Source of the DNA: Sympetrum striolatum
Taxonomy: Eukaryota; Arthropoda; Insecta; Odonata; Libellulidae
Assembly (NCBI GenBank): GCA_947579665.1
Contig: OX388349.1
Coordinates: 68,886,841 to 68,950,840 of the forward strand
Direction: 5' to 3'
DNA: 64,000 nt
Position 1 is the stretch's first letter; each line of letters starts with the position of its first letter. Below the pieces are notes generated by a model that ran no database searches, was not told where the DNA came from, and saw only the letters and a list, made by a program, of their open reading frames with translations. A program made the translations under genes and the position numbers. Positions 12,796 to 22,639 of the stretch are shown piece by piece.

Positions 12796-12903
12796 AGCGG
12801 CCGCCCTTGTTCTTGTCCCACTTGTCTCTGGTGGATTTATGGCCTTCATGGACCATTTCATGACGATTCGGTCCCGCTCTGAACCGGCTATGGTAATATC
12901 ATA
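12796..12903 (+). other. Possible orphan coding exon or pseudogene fragment
   Basis: After a pyrimidine-rich run ending TTCCTTACAAAG, which could serve as a splice acceptor, a frame reads AALVLVPLVSGGFMAFMDHF followed by MTIRSRSEPAMVIS and a TAA stop. It has a hydrophobic, membrane-like stretch and balanced codon composition, unlike the AT-rich neighbourhood. No partner exon was found upstream. The opposite strand also has an open frame here, so the direction is not certain. Treat it as a weak candidate for a terminal exon or a fragment. Confidence 0.2.
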
Positions 12904-15835
12904 ACACAGGTGGATAGGCAGAGGTCATCTCAAAATGAAAGATGATCCACGGAAAACTTGATAGGTGAGAGGCTGGTGGCCGGGCACTACAATGGCGAAT
13001 CATAAGCATAGTATTGACAAGGAGAAATGGTTGTACACTCGCAACTGGCTTTATGTTATATTAACAACATTTGGAGCATTTTATTCTATAATTAATAACT
13101 CTCAGGTGCATCATAGCTCTAAGTACATAACCACAATGGTATCAGCTTCCAGGTCCGGTCCAAGAAGCATTAGCGTCCCGAGCTGGTAGTTATGGAGGTG
13201 CTCTTATCATAGTAATACTTCAAAATTCTCCATTTTCAAAAACATTATTCATATGATAATTAATTCCTAGAACAATATTATTAAGATTCTGTAAAATATC
13301 ATTAAAATTGTCCTGATTATAGACAATAGTATACATTAAAATTAAGGAAATAGATTGGACAAAAGAAAGTAAATTCAGATATAAATATCGGCTGCTCTAG
13401 TAAATATCGGAAGAATTCTCTAAACCTGGAAACCATCTATACGTTTACTTATTTTCCCCAAAAATAATTTACAATTAACTGTTAGGATAATGTATAGACG
13501 TTTAATGTAATTTGAATAACTGCTTTGTCTATGGAAAGACCATCGCGAATTAAGCTTTGCAATTTTGAGTAACCTAATTAGTTATAGTATAGTTGAAGTG
13601 CGGTCTATGTAACATAAATGAAACACAAAGAATACTTGATTTACTTTGAAAATGGCTGTCATGTCGTTCCTCAGCATTCTTCATTGTTTATTTATGAATA
13701 CGCATTTTTATTAATTTGACTTGATAAATCTATTTTCATTACTTTATTATTACTTATATTTTGTAATAATATTCATATGCATATTAATATTCACCGAAAT
13801 TCAATCATTCAGGTGAATAATTCAATACAGGATATAAAAATGTATAAGTTCAACTAATTATTTGTTGCTATTTAATACCATTTTCTTCATAAATGAGAAC
13901 GGAAACGTCATTACAAATCGGACAGCAAATTATTCAATCGAAGTCAGTTCCTTTAAAACATGGTTCTCCCCAGGAACTAACTCGCCCTAGATAAAATGCC
14001 CTCGGAAGAGTCGCAAGGGTTAATTTCCGAATGATAGCGGGAGATGTGGTCAATGCCAATACACAAAGGAAGTAATTTGATGGAAAGTCAAGGTTGAATC
14101 GAACTAAAATCACGAGGAAGTAATTCAAAAGTCTTAATTGCGGTGTTCGAACCAGTGGCAATCCGTCGCCTTGTGCATAAATCTCAGTTTTTGGGTCAAT
14201 CGTTATCGGATTCCCGGTAGCGACTGAACTTGAAATCTACAATTTCAAGATTATACCGCAAGTTCTTGAATCCGGAATCCGTAACAACCGCAAACCGCAA
14301 CGTAGTATGCAAACTCTTTGAATTTTTGAAAGAGCAAGATATAATTGTAATAAATTAGATTAGGGAATACATTATGAAATAAAATAGCCTGGGTAAATTA
14401 AATAACACTACAGGAAGTATGATAAACATAATGCCATGCGACGGTATTTTTTCATGCTTAAGAGATTGTATCGTTGCCCATCAAACTCATGTGATGTTCT
14501 TTCTTAAGATGATAAAATGTATGCGTTCCCATCCTGTTTTTTAATTTAGGTATTGACGTATTTAAGATCAAATAATAAATTTACTTCTGAATCTATTTAC
14601 TATTTTCTTTACTTTTCAATTCCACCGTGGCATGTATTCCCAGAATCAATAGAATCCAAATTACGAAATCCATATGGACTCTTTTTTAGATTGAGGATGC
14701 TCAACTGTACTAGCTGGGGAATTTTTATTGGCAAAGGCCTGTTCTGGTAGGTTGATTAAATCAGATGGTTCTTGGTTCATTCACTTGCTTATATTTAACC
14801 GCTTTCTCACAGCAAGGGATTTTCTAAAATATTTATGATATTTTCTTATATATATATATTTTCATTACTCATATGAAGTTAATACTTCAGATTTTATCTA
14901 TACATCAAAATCATAGGCTAGATGTAAGATACGCCCATTCGGGCTCGATCTAGTGTGCTGAAAGACTTGCAATATGTCCACTCACGTATCGCAGAAATTC
15001 TCGAACAGGTAGTCATTTGAGAAACGATGATATTCATATAATATTGGTTTTTTATTGCATTCTCATTCATCTTTTGGCATCCATATATTCAATGCCGTTT
15101 GTGATGATCTAGATTTCTCTTGAAGGAATTCTTATCGATCAATGTCATCCAATAAAATAACATCACACATATGACCTCGTTTACTATTTAAATTTTAACG
15201 TGTTCATTTTTAAAGGCATAATATCAATACAAGAGTACTATTTTGCAAATAAAGTATATTAAATGTTTTGAGGACATCTTACAGATTTTTTTAGATTAAT
15301 GATTGAGTATATTAGCTCAAGTGTTCGTCAAATTACGTTACCTCAACATTTCGGGAGTTCAGCATGAACTTTCTCAAATACAAAAACCGAAGAAGCATTA
15401 GACATCATACAACGAAATAAAGAATAATGCTATCCATGATAACTTAAAAACCGCTGTAGAAATAATCAATTTTCCTGATCTATCAATAATTCGTACTTGA
15501 AATTCAGTTTCATTCGCTTAACATTCTTATTTAATAGGGGTTCAATACGAAAATTCTCTATGCCCTCACCTCTTTCGACGGATTTCTGATATAGTTAAAT
15601 TATACTTTAGGCCCATGATCTTAAAAAAATGCAATAAACTACCATTTCTGATCTATTTTGCTTGAATGGCAATATCAGCAATAGAATACCCCCTAGTTCA
15701 TATTGAATAATATTACATAATATATTTTTAGATTGTGCTTTTCATAAGTTAAACTATATTGTTCAGATTAAATCAATGGAATCTGAGCTAGGGAAAAAAA
15801 GCTCAAATTTCAAATTATCCGTGAAGTAATTGGAT
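12904..15835. other. Intergenic, no gene seen
   Basis: Mostly AT-rich. It contains a GC-richer patch at 13930-14310 with an inverted repeat (14208-14280) and a short TA run near 14850. No coding exon, RNA gene or transposase was supported. Confidence 0.5.
14208..14280. repeat. Nested inverted repeat
   Basis: GGATTCCCGG (14208-14217) faces CCGGAATCC (14272-14280) with a one-base bulge. Inside it, CTTGAAAT (14229-14236) faces ATTTCAAG (14242-14249). The stretch could fold as a stem with an inner hairpin. It may be a worn MITE or a structured element. Confidence 0.55.
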
Positions 15836-15839
15836 CTCA

Positions 15840-16266
15840 CTAAATTGGCTGAGCGGCGCTTAAAAATATCGGAGGGCCTCCCAGACGCTCAAGTTTGGGA
15901 GGAATCTTGAATATCACCTTGAAAATCCATTATCCAATCGATGAATACACCATCCGAATTTAATGTCGTGCAACGGCCTTGAATCCCTAACCTCTTGACA
16001 TAAAACAACTTCGGAGAGAGCGGTTCCGACCTTACACCTCCAAACAAAAGTTACGCAATTCCCGAACCAGAAATCAAGACGGTCCAAATGGCAGCATGGA
16101 GACATTCGGACGCGACCCAACCCAATTCCGACCCTCCGTCCCGACTTCATTTACAACCAAAAGAATTTCGGAGTGGAGGACGGCAGGGAGTGAAAGTGTT
16201 GGTGCGACTGCTCCAGAAGGCCTCTGGTGATGGACTCAACACCCTTGACTTTAAGCACGTATATAA
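15840..16266 (+). promoter_or_regulatory. Promoter region of the His/Pro secreted protein gene, with TATA box
   Basis: TATATAA lies at 16260-16266, 55-61 bases before the ATG, so transcription should start near 16290 (TTCACA context). The upstream 400 bases are richer in GC and CpG than the surroundings and contain TTCGGAG twice (16010 and 16167). The TATA call rests on sequence and spacing; the upstream element is inferred. Confidence 0.7.
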
Positions 16267-16320
16267 AGCCGCCCCGTGCACACCCAGCGTTCACATCTCC
16301 GACTCGATTCATCGTCCACT

Positions 16321-16716
16321 ATGCGCTCCCTCCTTGTGTTAACCGTGACTGCCGTTGTGGTGGTGCTGGCCACGGCCGCGGTGGTACCCAAAGAGTTCCG
16401 CAGCTCCCACGGGCACAAGAAGTACTCCAAGGAGGCAGAGAGGGAGGAGGCGCTGGACGAATCTACTCACGCCCCGGTGAAGCACGTCACCAAAGCCGCC
16501 GTGCATCACCACCATGAGGAAGGCCCGCAACCGGTGATTCACCCCATCCCCTCCCATCCGCCTCCCCATGCTGAAGACGGAGAGGCTCACCACAGGACCC
16601 ACTCGGTGTCCGGGCCGACGCCTGTGATCCATCCCATAGTCTCACACCCTCCTCCTGCCGAGCCTACGAAGCCCACCGAGAAGATCTCGACTAAGGAGAG
16701 CGAGAAGGAGGAGTGA
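16321..16716 (+). CDS. Small secreted His/Pro-rich protein, 131 aa
   Basis: Not matched to a named family. Start chosen at 16321: residues 1-20 (MRSLLVLTVTAVVVVLATAA) form a clear signal peptide, and the ATG follows the TATA box at a normal distance; the longer frame upstream would bury the signal. The mature part is charged and rich in His, Pro and Glu. It contains an HHHH run (62-65) and two copies of PVIHPI-x-SHPPP at 71-82 and 101-112, exactly 30 residues apart, so it is built from two roughly 30-residue units, with a Lys/Glu-rich tail. It has no cysteines and no membrane segment after the signal. It has a single exon with no in-frame stop. It is likely an extracellular matrix, cuticle or gland product; the histidines could bind metal or respond to pH, which is speculation. 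The gene call is firm; the function is unknown. Confidence 0.85.
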   Translation: MRSLLVLTVTAVVVVLATAAVVPKEFRSSHGHKKYSKEAEREEALDESTHAPVKHVTKAAVHHHHEEGPQPVIHPIPSHPPPHAEDGEAHHRTHSVSGPTPVIHPIVSHPPPAEPTKPTEKISTKESEKEE

Positions 16717-19160
16717 CTCATCCTGGCTAAGAGAAAAGAGACTGCTAAAGGCACTCAAGAAGTACAACGAGAGTTTTTCTTCATGTGATACTCGTATCAG
16801 AATGGACCACCATCGAAGTGCTTTCTTCCAATCACACTCAATATCCACGTATACGAGGAATCGGGATTATGAAATGATAATGCTTAAGATTAATTTATTA
16901 CGGGGATTAGTAGGATAAAATTTCAGTGCTTTTGGTATATCTATTATATATAGATAGGATATATGCTCTCTAAGAGCTGGTATATGCTGTTTCAGAGGAA
17001 ATGGGTGTTATCGGAGTAAATAATAGTCTTTTCAGCAAGGGATAGTGACGACTTATTTTTTTTACTCACAATAGCTATTTTTCTTACACTCTACACCACC
17101 CCTTTCTCATTAGTTAGTGAAATCTATTTGAACTACAATAATAAATAAGGCAACTTCATAATTTCTTCAATACAATTACGAAGTTGTCTCATTTATTCTA
17201 TGGCATTCCAAAAGCCTTCTCGCATCGATTTAAACTACATACGAGGTTAGATGGAAGACATGGCCTCTAAAGCTTAATCTCGCTCAATAAAGAGTAACTC
17301 TAATTAAGATACCACCCCATAAAAACTGGTATTTAGATACAGTAACATTTAAGCTTAGCTACTACTATTCAATCATCCAAATCTTATCCACTGAAGATAT
17401 ATTTTCGAATTCCTTCAGTATTGTCTCGGCTAAGAATCTTTTTCTGAACATAAGTGAACAAATAACTTGTCATTATCAATTGCTGAAATCGATTAAAACA
17501 TATTAGTCAGGTTTTTATGCATGCTGAACATATGCGTAAAGGTGTTGTGATTTTTTTTCTATATTTCGTATGAATTTGCAGGCTGTGAGCTAGTTATACA
17601 ATAATTCCTAGGAGCCAGAATTTTTATTCTTGGACTAGTACTGTGTTATTCTCTAGTTGCCATAATTTTCTAATTGTTCCCAACTTACTGTATTTATTAG
17701 CCAATGAAAATGATATATTATATATGTTATTCAGCAATCAAAGTATCATTTATTTTATCACATTTACCTTCCAGTTTCATGTTGACCTGATTAGAGCTGT
17801 GTATAGAAACTTGCAAAGAGGGTGAGCGGTTTAGGATATAAACATACCTCATATACCAACCAATAATATTTCTTTATTTAGTTCAATTGACCGTCAAAAT
17901 GAAATATCATCGTGTACAATCCAATAGATAAAAAAGTTATTGCAGTAATATTTTGCGATTTTTTAATTCCTCTCTGTCAAATGTTGTCACACATAAATCG
18001 CAAAATAGAAATATTAATATCCTGCTCTAATTGGAAAGAAAATTTTTAATAAACTTTATATATTTCTAGGCTGCACTAAGATATTAAATAGAGAAATTAT
18101 CTAATAGAATGTGAAGAAAAATCTGATTGGGAAAATAATTGTTCAAGTACGTAAATAAAATCAACCTTATAGATGAAAATTGTTTTAATATGTGAAGTAT
18201 ACATTATATGTTAAAAATGGTAACTTTAAGGTATTTACTTGATACCTTACGAGATTTAAATGAGAGATTCAATTTTTGGACAATTAACGAGGATATTTTA
18301 CTTCACATTTCGAAGGATTCAATGTTTTGGGTTTTGAAATTTAATCCAGCCAATTATTTCTGGAATAGCTTATAAAAAGCCAAGTCTCGTAGCGCGAAAG
18401 ACGTTCTCAGTTTTTAGAATCATCTCTGAGTCAACTTCTTTTGATAGGAAATGTGTAACTTAGTCTACACTTATCGACATATAAAAATAATTTATAACAC
18501 TTAAATGATGCAATAATAAACAGAATATATTGTGTATGACGCAAGTTAATATGTTTCTTAAATTAATAATCCCTTAATCATCTTATGATTCAAACGGAAT
18601 CATTTATCGCGTTCTTCAGGATATCCTGCGTCCACTACTTCCTTTTCCTCCAACCGCATAGCAACGATGATGCGCGTTTATTTAAATTTCTTAGAATTAT
18701 TGCAAGAAATACTCAGCAAACGACCACAAGGTCAAAGAGGTGTAAATGCGTATTTTCTCGATCATTAAAAAAATTTAAAGTAGCTACTTCTCCGCCGCCA
18801 TGCAATTATTGCAGTTGAAATTCCTAACGTCTCGGATTAGGGTTCACCAAAATTCATTTTCAGTCGTCCACAGTAGCTATTGTGAATCAATATCATACGA
18901 TTTGTTATATAATTTAAAGTCAATAATTTAATAAAACAGATATTTTATCTCAATAAAACTAAGCGATTAGAGTTACTCATTTTAGAGGGGTTAAGGTTGA
19001 TAGTAAACTATACTATTTTATTGTATCTCATTAAATATTGAGAATGGAATTTTGTGTAAAATATTCACCAGAAATATTTAACCAGTCACAACAAAGAATT
19101 AATTTTCTATCCCCGTAGAAGGCACATTGGCTATCCTTGTCCTAGGTTAAGAACTAGATA
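16717..19160. other. 3' flank of the His/Pro gene and AT-rich intergenic DNA
   Basis: Candidate AATAAA polyadenylation signals lie at 17140-17145 and 17286-17291; neither is certain. A TATA-like TATAAAA (18371) followed by TCAGT (18407) was noted, but no gene follows. Otherwise no coding sequence was seen. Confidence 0.45.
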
Positions 19161-19163
19161 AAT

Positions 19164-19333
19164 AACAAAACAGGAGCATCATTTCGAAGAGAAACTAATT
19201 CCGTTTTTTAATAACCAAGCAAATTAAACACTTAAATGCACGCTTAATTACATGCTTTGAGTGTGTAACTTGCTTAATTATTAAAAAAACTGAATTAAGT
19301 AGTTTCCTTTAGGAAAGTTGTTCCTGTTTTGTT
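19164..19333. repeat. Long foldback (palindromic) element
   Basis: The two halves are inverted copies. The left arm starts AACAAAACAGGAGCATC (19164) and runs through TTTTTTAATAACCAAGCAAA (about 19202). The right arm, reverse complemented, starts AACAAAACAGGAACAAC and runs through TTTTTTTAATAATTAAGCAA. Arms are about 75-80 bases with moderate divergence and almost no spacer. This is the shape of a palindromic MITE or foldback element. No target duplication was recognised, so the class is open. Confidence 0.75.
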
Positions 19334-19569
19334 CTTTCGTTATGAATTACCACAAAGTAACTCGTCATTCGGTTGATTCTATAAGAACTTGATACATAAA
19401 TAGTTTAAGGTAAAAAAGATACGTTCATATCTTCAAATTCAATTATTATATTTCAAAATATCAATCTACAAGGAATAAATTAAGGTACTTTGCACATAAG
19501 GGCGTGCACCCAGGAAAATTCCCAAGGAAAAACGGACTTGAAAAAGTCTATAATTCGAAGTCTAAAGTC

Positions 19570-19640
19570 CGGGGCCGGGAATCGAACCTGAGATCTTCCT
19601 CTATGCAGGAGGCTGCCTTAACCATCTAGGTTACCCGGCC
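19570..19640 (-). pseudogene. tRNA-like head (Cys-type anticodon loop)
   Basis: On the minus strand the unit starts GGCCGGGTAACCTAGATGG (A-box-like). It has an anticodon stem-loop with loop CTGCATA (the anticodon would be GCA) and a perfect B box, GGTTCGATTCC (19578-19588 on the + strand as its complement). The D and anticodon arms fold, but the acceptor stem pairs poorly, so it looks like a tRNA-derived SINE head rather than a working tRNA-Cys gene. Confidence 0.5.
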
Positions 19641-19704
19641 AGCTAGATAGTTAAGGCATCCTCCCAAGTAGAAGAAGATCCCGGTTTCGATTCCCGACCC
19701 CGTC
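19641..19704 (+). pseudogene. Second tRNA-like head, degraded
   Basis: A + strand copy of the same tRNA-like sequence (AGCTAGATAGTTAAGGCATC onwards). The B box has one extra T (GGTTTCGATTCC) and the anticodon arm is altered. It is clearly related to the left unit and not a functional tRNA. Confidence 0.5.
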
Positions 19705-20349
19705 AGACTTTTTTCAAGTCCGTTTTTCCTTGGGATATATATATCTACATAAAAACAATTTCCGATGACCGACTATTTGAATTATGATTATCTTAATTCT
19801 TAAATCAGCATAATGTGTAATTCTTGTGGTTTAAAATAGAGTCACTCTCTTGAACTATAAAATTTTAGGATACGTGAAGCCAATATCCTATCGCCAACAA
19901 AATACAAATTGAAAAGTAAATACCCAAAATTCATTCCTACTACTATTAGCTGCTTATAAATTATACTGGTGACTCAGATAATTGCCAGAAAATAAAGAAA
20001 ATCTATCATATTGCCTGCGAAAGGTAAATTTAAGAATTAATACATAACTTTAATTTCAGCATTCAGTATCAGTTATATCAGAATTCTTTGAAATTTCGTT
20101 GAAAACGTTTGAGTAAAACTGATGGTAATTAGTCACGGTTCAAAGATATAATTTGCATTTTACCATTTGGAATATTTATATAAAGGCATAAGGCAAGGAG
20201 ATACACGCATGAAGTTCGTTCAATTAAAGGAACAGCTGCAGGAAAAAACCTTTAAACTGGTGAAAAGAAAGTAATTAACCTTCATGCAACCTTCGCCGTC
20301 ATTAAGTTATTTCATGGAAAAGGAAAGATGTAGTACTCGCTTCTTAAGG

Positions 20350-20356
20350 TATAAAA
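20350..20356 (+). promoter_or_regulatory. TATA-like box before a 101-codon frame
   Basis: TATAAAA lies 51-57 bases before an ATG at 20407, a spacing like that of the supported genes here. The region lacks the GC-rich upstream stretch seen at most of those genes. The call is weak. Confidence 0.2.
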
Positions 20357-20406
20357 TGCCTGTTCCATTGACTTATGTTTGACAAGTTGCAATCTTAACA
20401 ACAGAA

Positions 20407-20712
20407 ATGTTTTTATTCCCGATAAATGTAAGAAAATATTCAAATTCGAATTCTTGGAAATTATTTCCTTTTAAACGGTTCTGCCATCCTGCTTGTAATG
20501 TTCATCACTTCAAGAAATATTTCTTGGACATAATTCAATTAAAATCCACAATTCGTATGCAGATTCAGAATAATTTTTCGTTCTATTTTCGGAATACTGT
20601 CAATGAGTTAAACTATATTAATATAAGAGTGATTTCTGGAATTTTATATTTTAATATGAAAAATCAAGGAATTATTACTTTAAATCGGTTTTTCCCTACA
20701 TCAATTGAATAA
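20407..20712 (+). CDS. Doubtful open frame, 101 aa
   Basis: An ATG frame follows a TATAAAA at a fitting distance. The protein starts MFLFPINVRKYSNSNSWKLF, is rich in Asn, Phe and Ile as expected from translated AT-rich DNA, lacks a clear signal peptide and matches nothing known. It is reported only because of the promoter-like spacing; it is more likely a chance frame. Confidence 0.12.
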   Translation: MFLFPINVRKYSNSNSWKLFPFKRFCHPACNVHHFKKYFLDIIQLKSTIRMQIQNNFSFYFRNTVNELNYINIRVISGILYFNMKNQGIITLNRFFPTSIE

Positions 20713-22265
20713 ATTATGGATTAATTATACGAAACATCATTTGGGTTTACTTGCTATCATTATCTTCACATTTCAGAGAACCTCAACACACCTCGACGAT
20801 GATGAATGAGATATCCTGGGAACATCAATCACTATAGTGTGATTTTCGTATTCTATCAAACTGGTAAGCTCAACGAAAAAAGGCAATAAAAGTGAATTTT
20901 AACATCGTATTCTCATCCACAGCTCGGATGAAATAATCTCTCTAAAATTTCATGTTGAGTGATCAAATCAATCGCTGGCTAAATAACGTTAACTTTGTAA
21001 AATTTAGGGAGCGACTCTATTTTTTCAAAGTTTTTGCTTTTTATCACTTAGCTACCTCATTAACATCATATATGTCTCTTTGGATCAGCAAATTCATTAT
21101 TTGGTGGACTGTTATAAGTTTCCCAGTTCGTGTTCAGCAATATCCTTTAATCATTATTACAAAGGTGGAAAACGTTAAAAAAAACTGGTGGTTCCACTAA
21201 GGCTATCTTCTTCTCAGGTGATACCCTCATTCAAAATTCGCTTTCTCTCTGCTTCGAAGCATCTTAAATTGCACTCAAATACACCTTAAAAGTACCTCTG
21301 AAAATTTCAACAGCTAGGAGATGTAGTCTTTTAGCAGGTCGTTCGGATGAATTAACACCTTTTCACATTGACCTCGCCTTCAGAGTTGAATGTGCTTGCA
21401 TGAAAGATGTACCGTACGCGAAATATTTTCTAATTAATATTCTTTTCCCGTATTGCTGAGTTGTGAAATCTGCCCACGCGTCTTTGAAATCAAAGTTATT
21501 TCTCCATGAATTTTGCTAAATTTCATTATAAAATAACATTACATGTTTCAATAAGAAATAGCTTGCCATAATCTTTATTCAACTATAAAAACTGGGTGTA
21601 AAAACTCCACCTGATGAATCCACCAATACTAGAAACTTGTGTCCTAAAGAGCTCAACGTCATTTAATGACCTATAGCTGACACAATACAAAATGTAATTC
21701 AATAACAAATGTATAAATTTAAGATGAAAACGTCTTACCAGCTCTTGGCGGTAATTTCATTAGTTCCCATTGTCCTTATTATAAGATAATTGAGGAACCA
21801 TATTAAAATTTAATATATAAATGAGTTCAAATGTCTTGATACAATAACCTAAGTTTTCGTATATTAGAATTAACCACATTTTTGCCAAAGAAGTCACTGG
21901 GGGTAAAATAAATAAAAAACTTAATATCTTTGAATAAAATCCTAATATTTTATACATGAGAACACAACTAAAATCTGCAATACTGTAGCATAAACATTAG
22001 AAACATTGAGAAATTCTATGGTATAAATGGTGAAACATGACGTCACTTAGAGCACACCCTTTCGTTAGCTCTTCCTAGCAACATCTTTGGAATTAAAGAG
22101 AGATATGCAGCTTAAACAGCTACAAGAACATGAAGCATCCTGAAATCCTGAATTTCTTACGTTAATGAAAAAATTAACACTATATCTTCGAAGTAGATCG
22201 GCATTCTCCATGGATCCCTGGAAAAATCCTTCTTCACAAACTACGGAGAAACTCAACCCTCTCAA
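20713..22265. other. Intergenic, no gene seen
   Basis: AT-rich. Short frames on both strands are random-looking and no repeats were recognised. Confidence 0.45.
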
Positions 22266-22403
22266 ACATGAATTGCTCCAAATCTGAGCAACATTCTCTG
22301 AAACCTTTCCCTCCCCTTAGGCTACACTCCTTTCCCTCCCTAGCGACGGCATTCCCTTTCTTCCTTCGCCGCCTTTTTATTGTCTACCGGTTTCCTTACG
22401 CCT

Positions 22404-22538
22404 CTACCTCTGGGTTTTTCCGATCCTCAATTTCCCGAACATCATCTTCTTCCCCACATCCTGCACCTCTACCTTCTCAACGTCGGGTATTTCCACATAG
22501 TTTGGTATCTCCAGAAAATATTTCATCGAAAATTCCAT
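22404..22538 (-). other. Possible coding exon on the minus strand, 44 codons
   Basis: Within a pyrimidine-rich, GC-richer block (22266-22640), the minus strand has an ATG frame that starts MEFSMKYFLEIPNYVEIPDV, continues EKVEVQDVGKKMMFGKLRIG, then KTQR and TAG. Its composition (charged, no low-complexity run) is more protein-like than the neighbourhood. A T-run ending in AG lies just upstream of the ATG and could be a splice acceptor, which would make this a last exon. No upstream exon was found. It may also be part of a purine-rich regulatory element translated by chance. Confidence 0.2.
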
Positions 22539-22639
22539 TTGACTCCTAAAAAAACGACACTTAACCAACGCCCTGCGAGGGCCTTGCGGTTGGGACCCTC
22601 CTTACTTGATAATGCCTGTTATTTCCACAAAAGATTGAG

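Larger units (their letters stand above)
19521..19734. repeat. Head-to-head pair of tRNA-derived SINE-like copies
   Basis: Outer ends match as an inverted repeat: CCCAAGGAAAAACGGACTTG (19521) on the left, and its exact reverse complement ending at 19734 on the right, each followed inward by an AAAAAGTCT-type tract. Between them two tRNA-like units point away from a shared centre near 19640. The left arm carries about 21 extra bases (19550-19570). A tRNA-like head plus a shared non-tRNA tail is SINE architecture. The inverted pairing suggests either two insertions or one palindromic element. Confidence 0.75.

Noticed and set aside
12530..12856. 108-codon minus-strand frame
   Set aside because: Basic, AT-driven composition with no recognisable motif; the + strand across its start has a more protein-like short frame.
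18371..18411. TATAAAA followed by TCAGT, possible promoter
   Set aside because: The spacing is a little long and the only frame behind it is 16 codons.
20177..20275. TATATAAAGG followed by a 21-codon ATG frame (MKFVQLKEQLQ...)
   Set aside because: The ATG is only about 30 bases from the TATA box, so it would lie at the transcription start; the peptide is too short to support.
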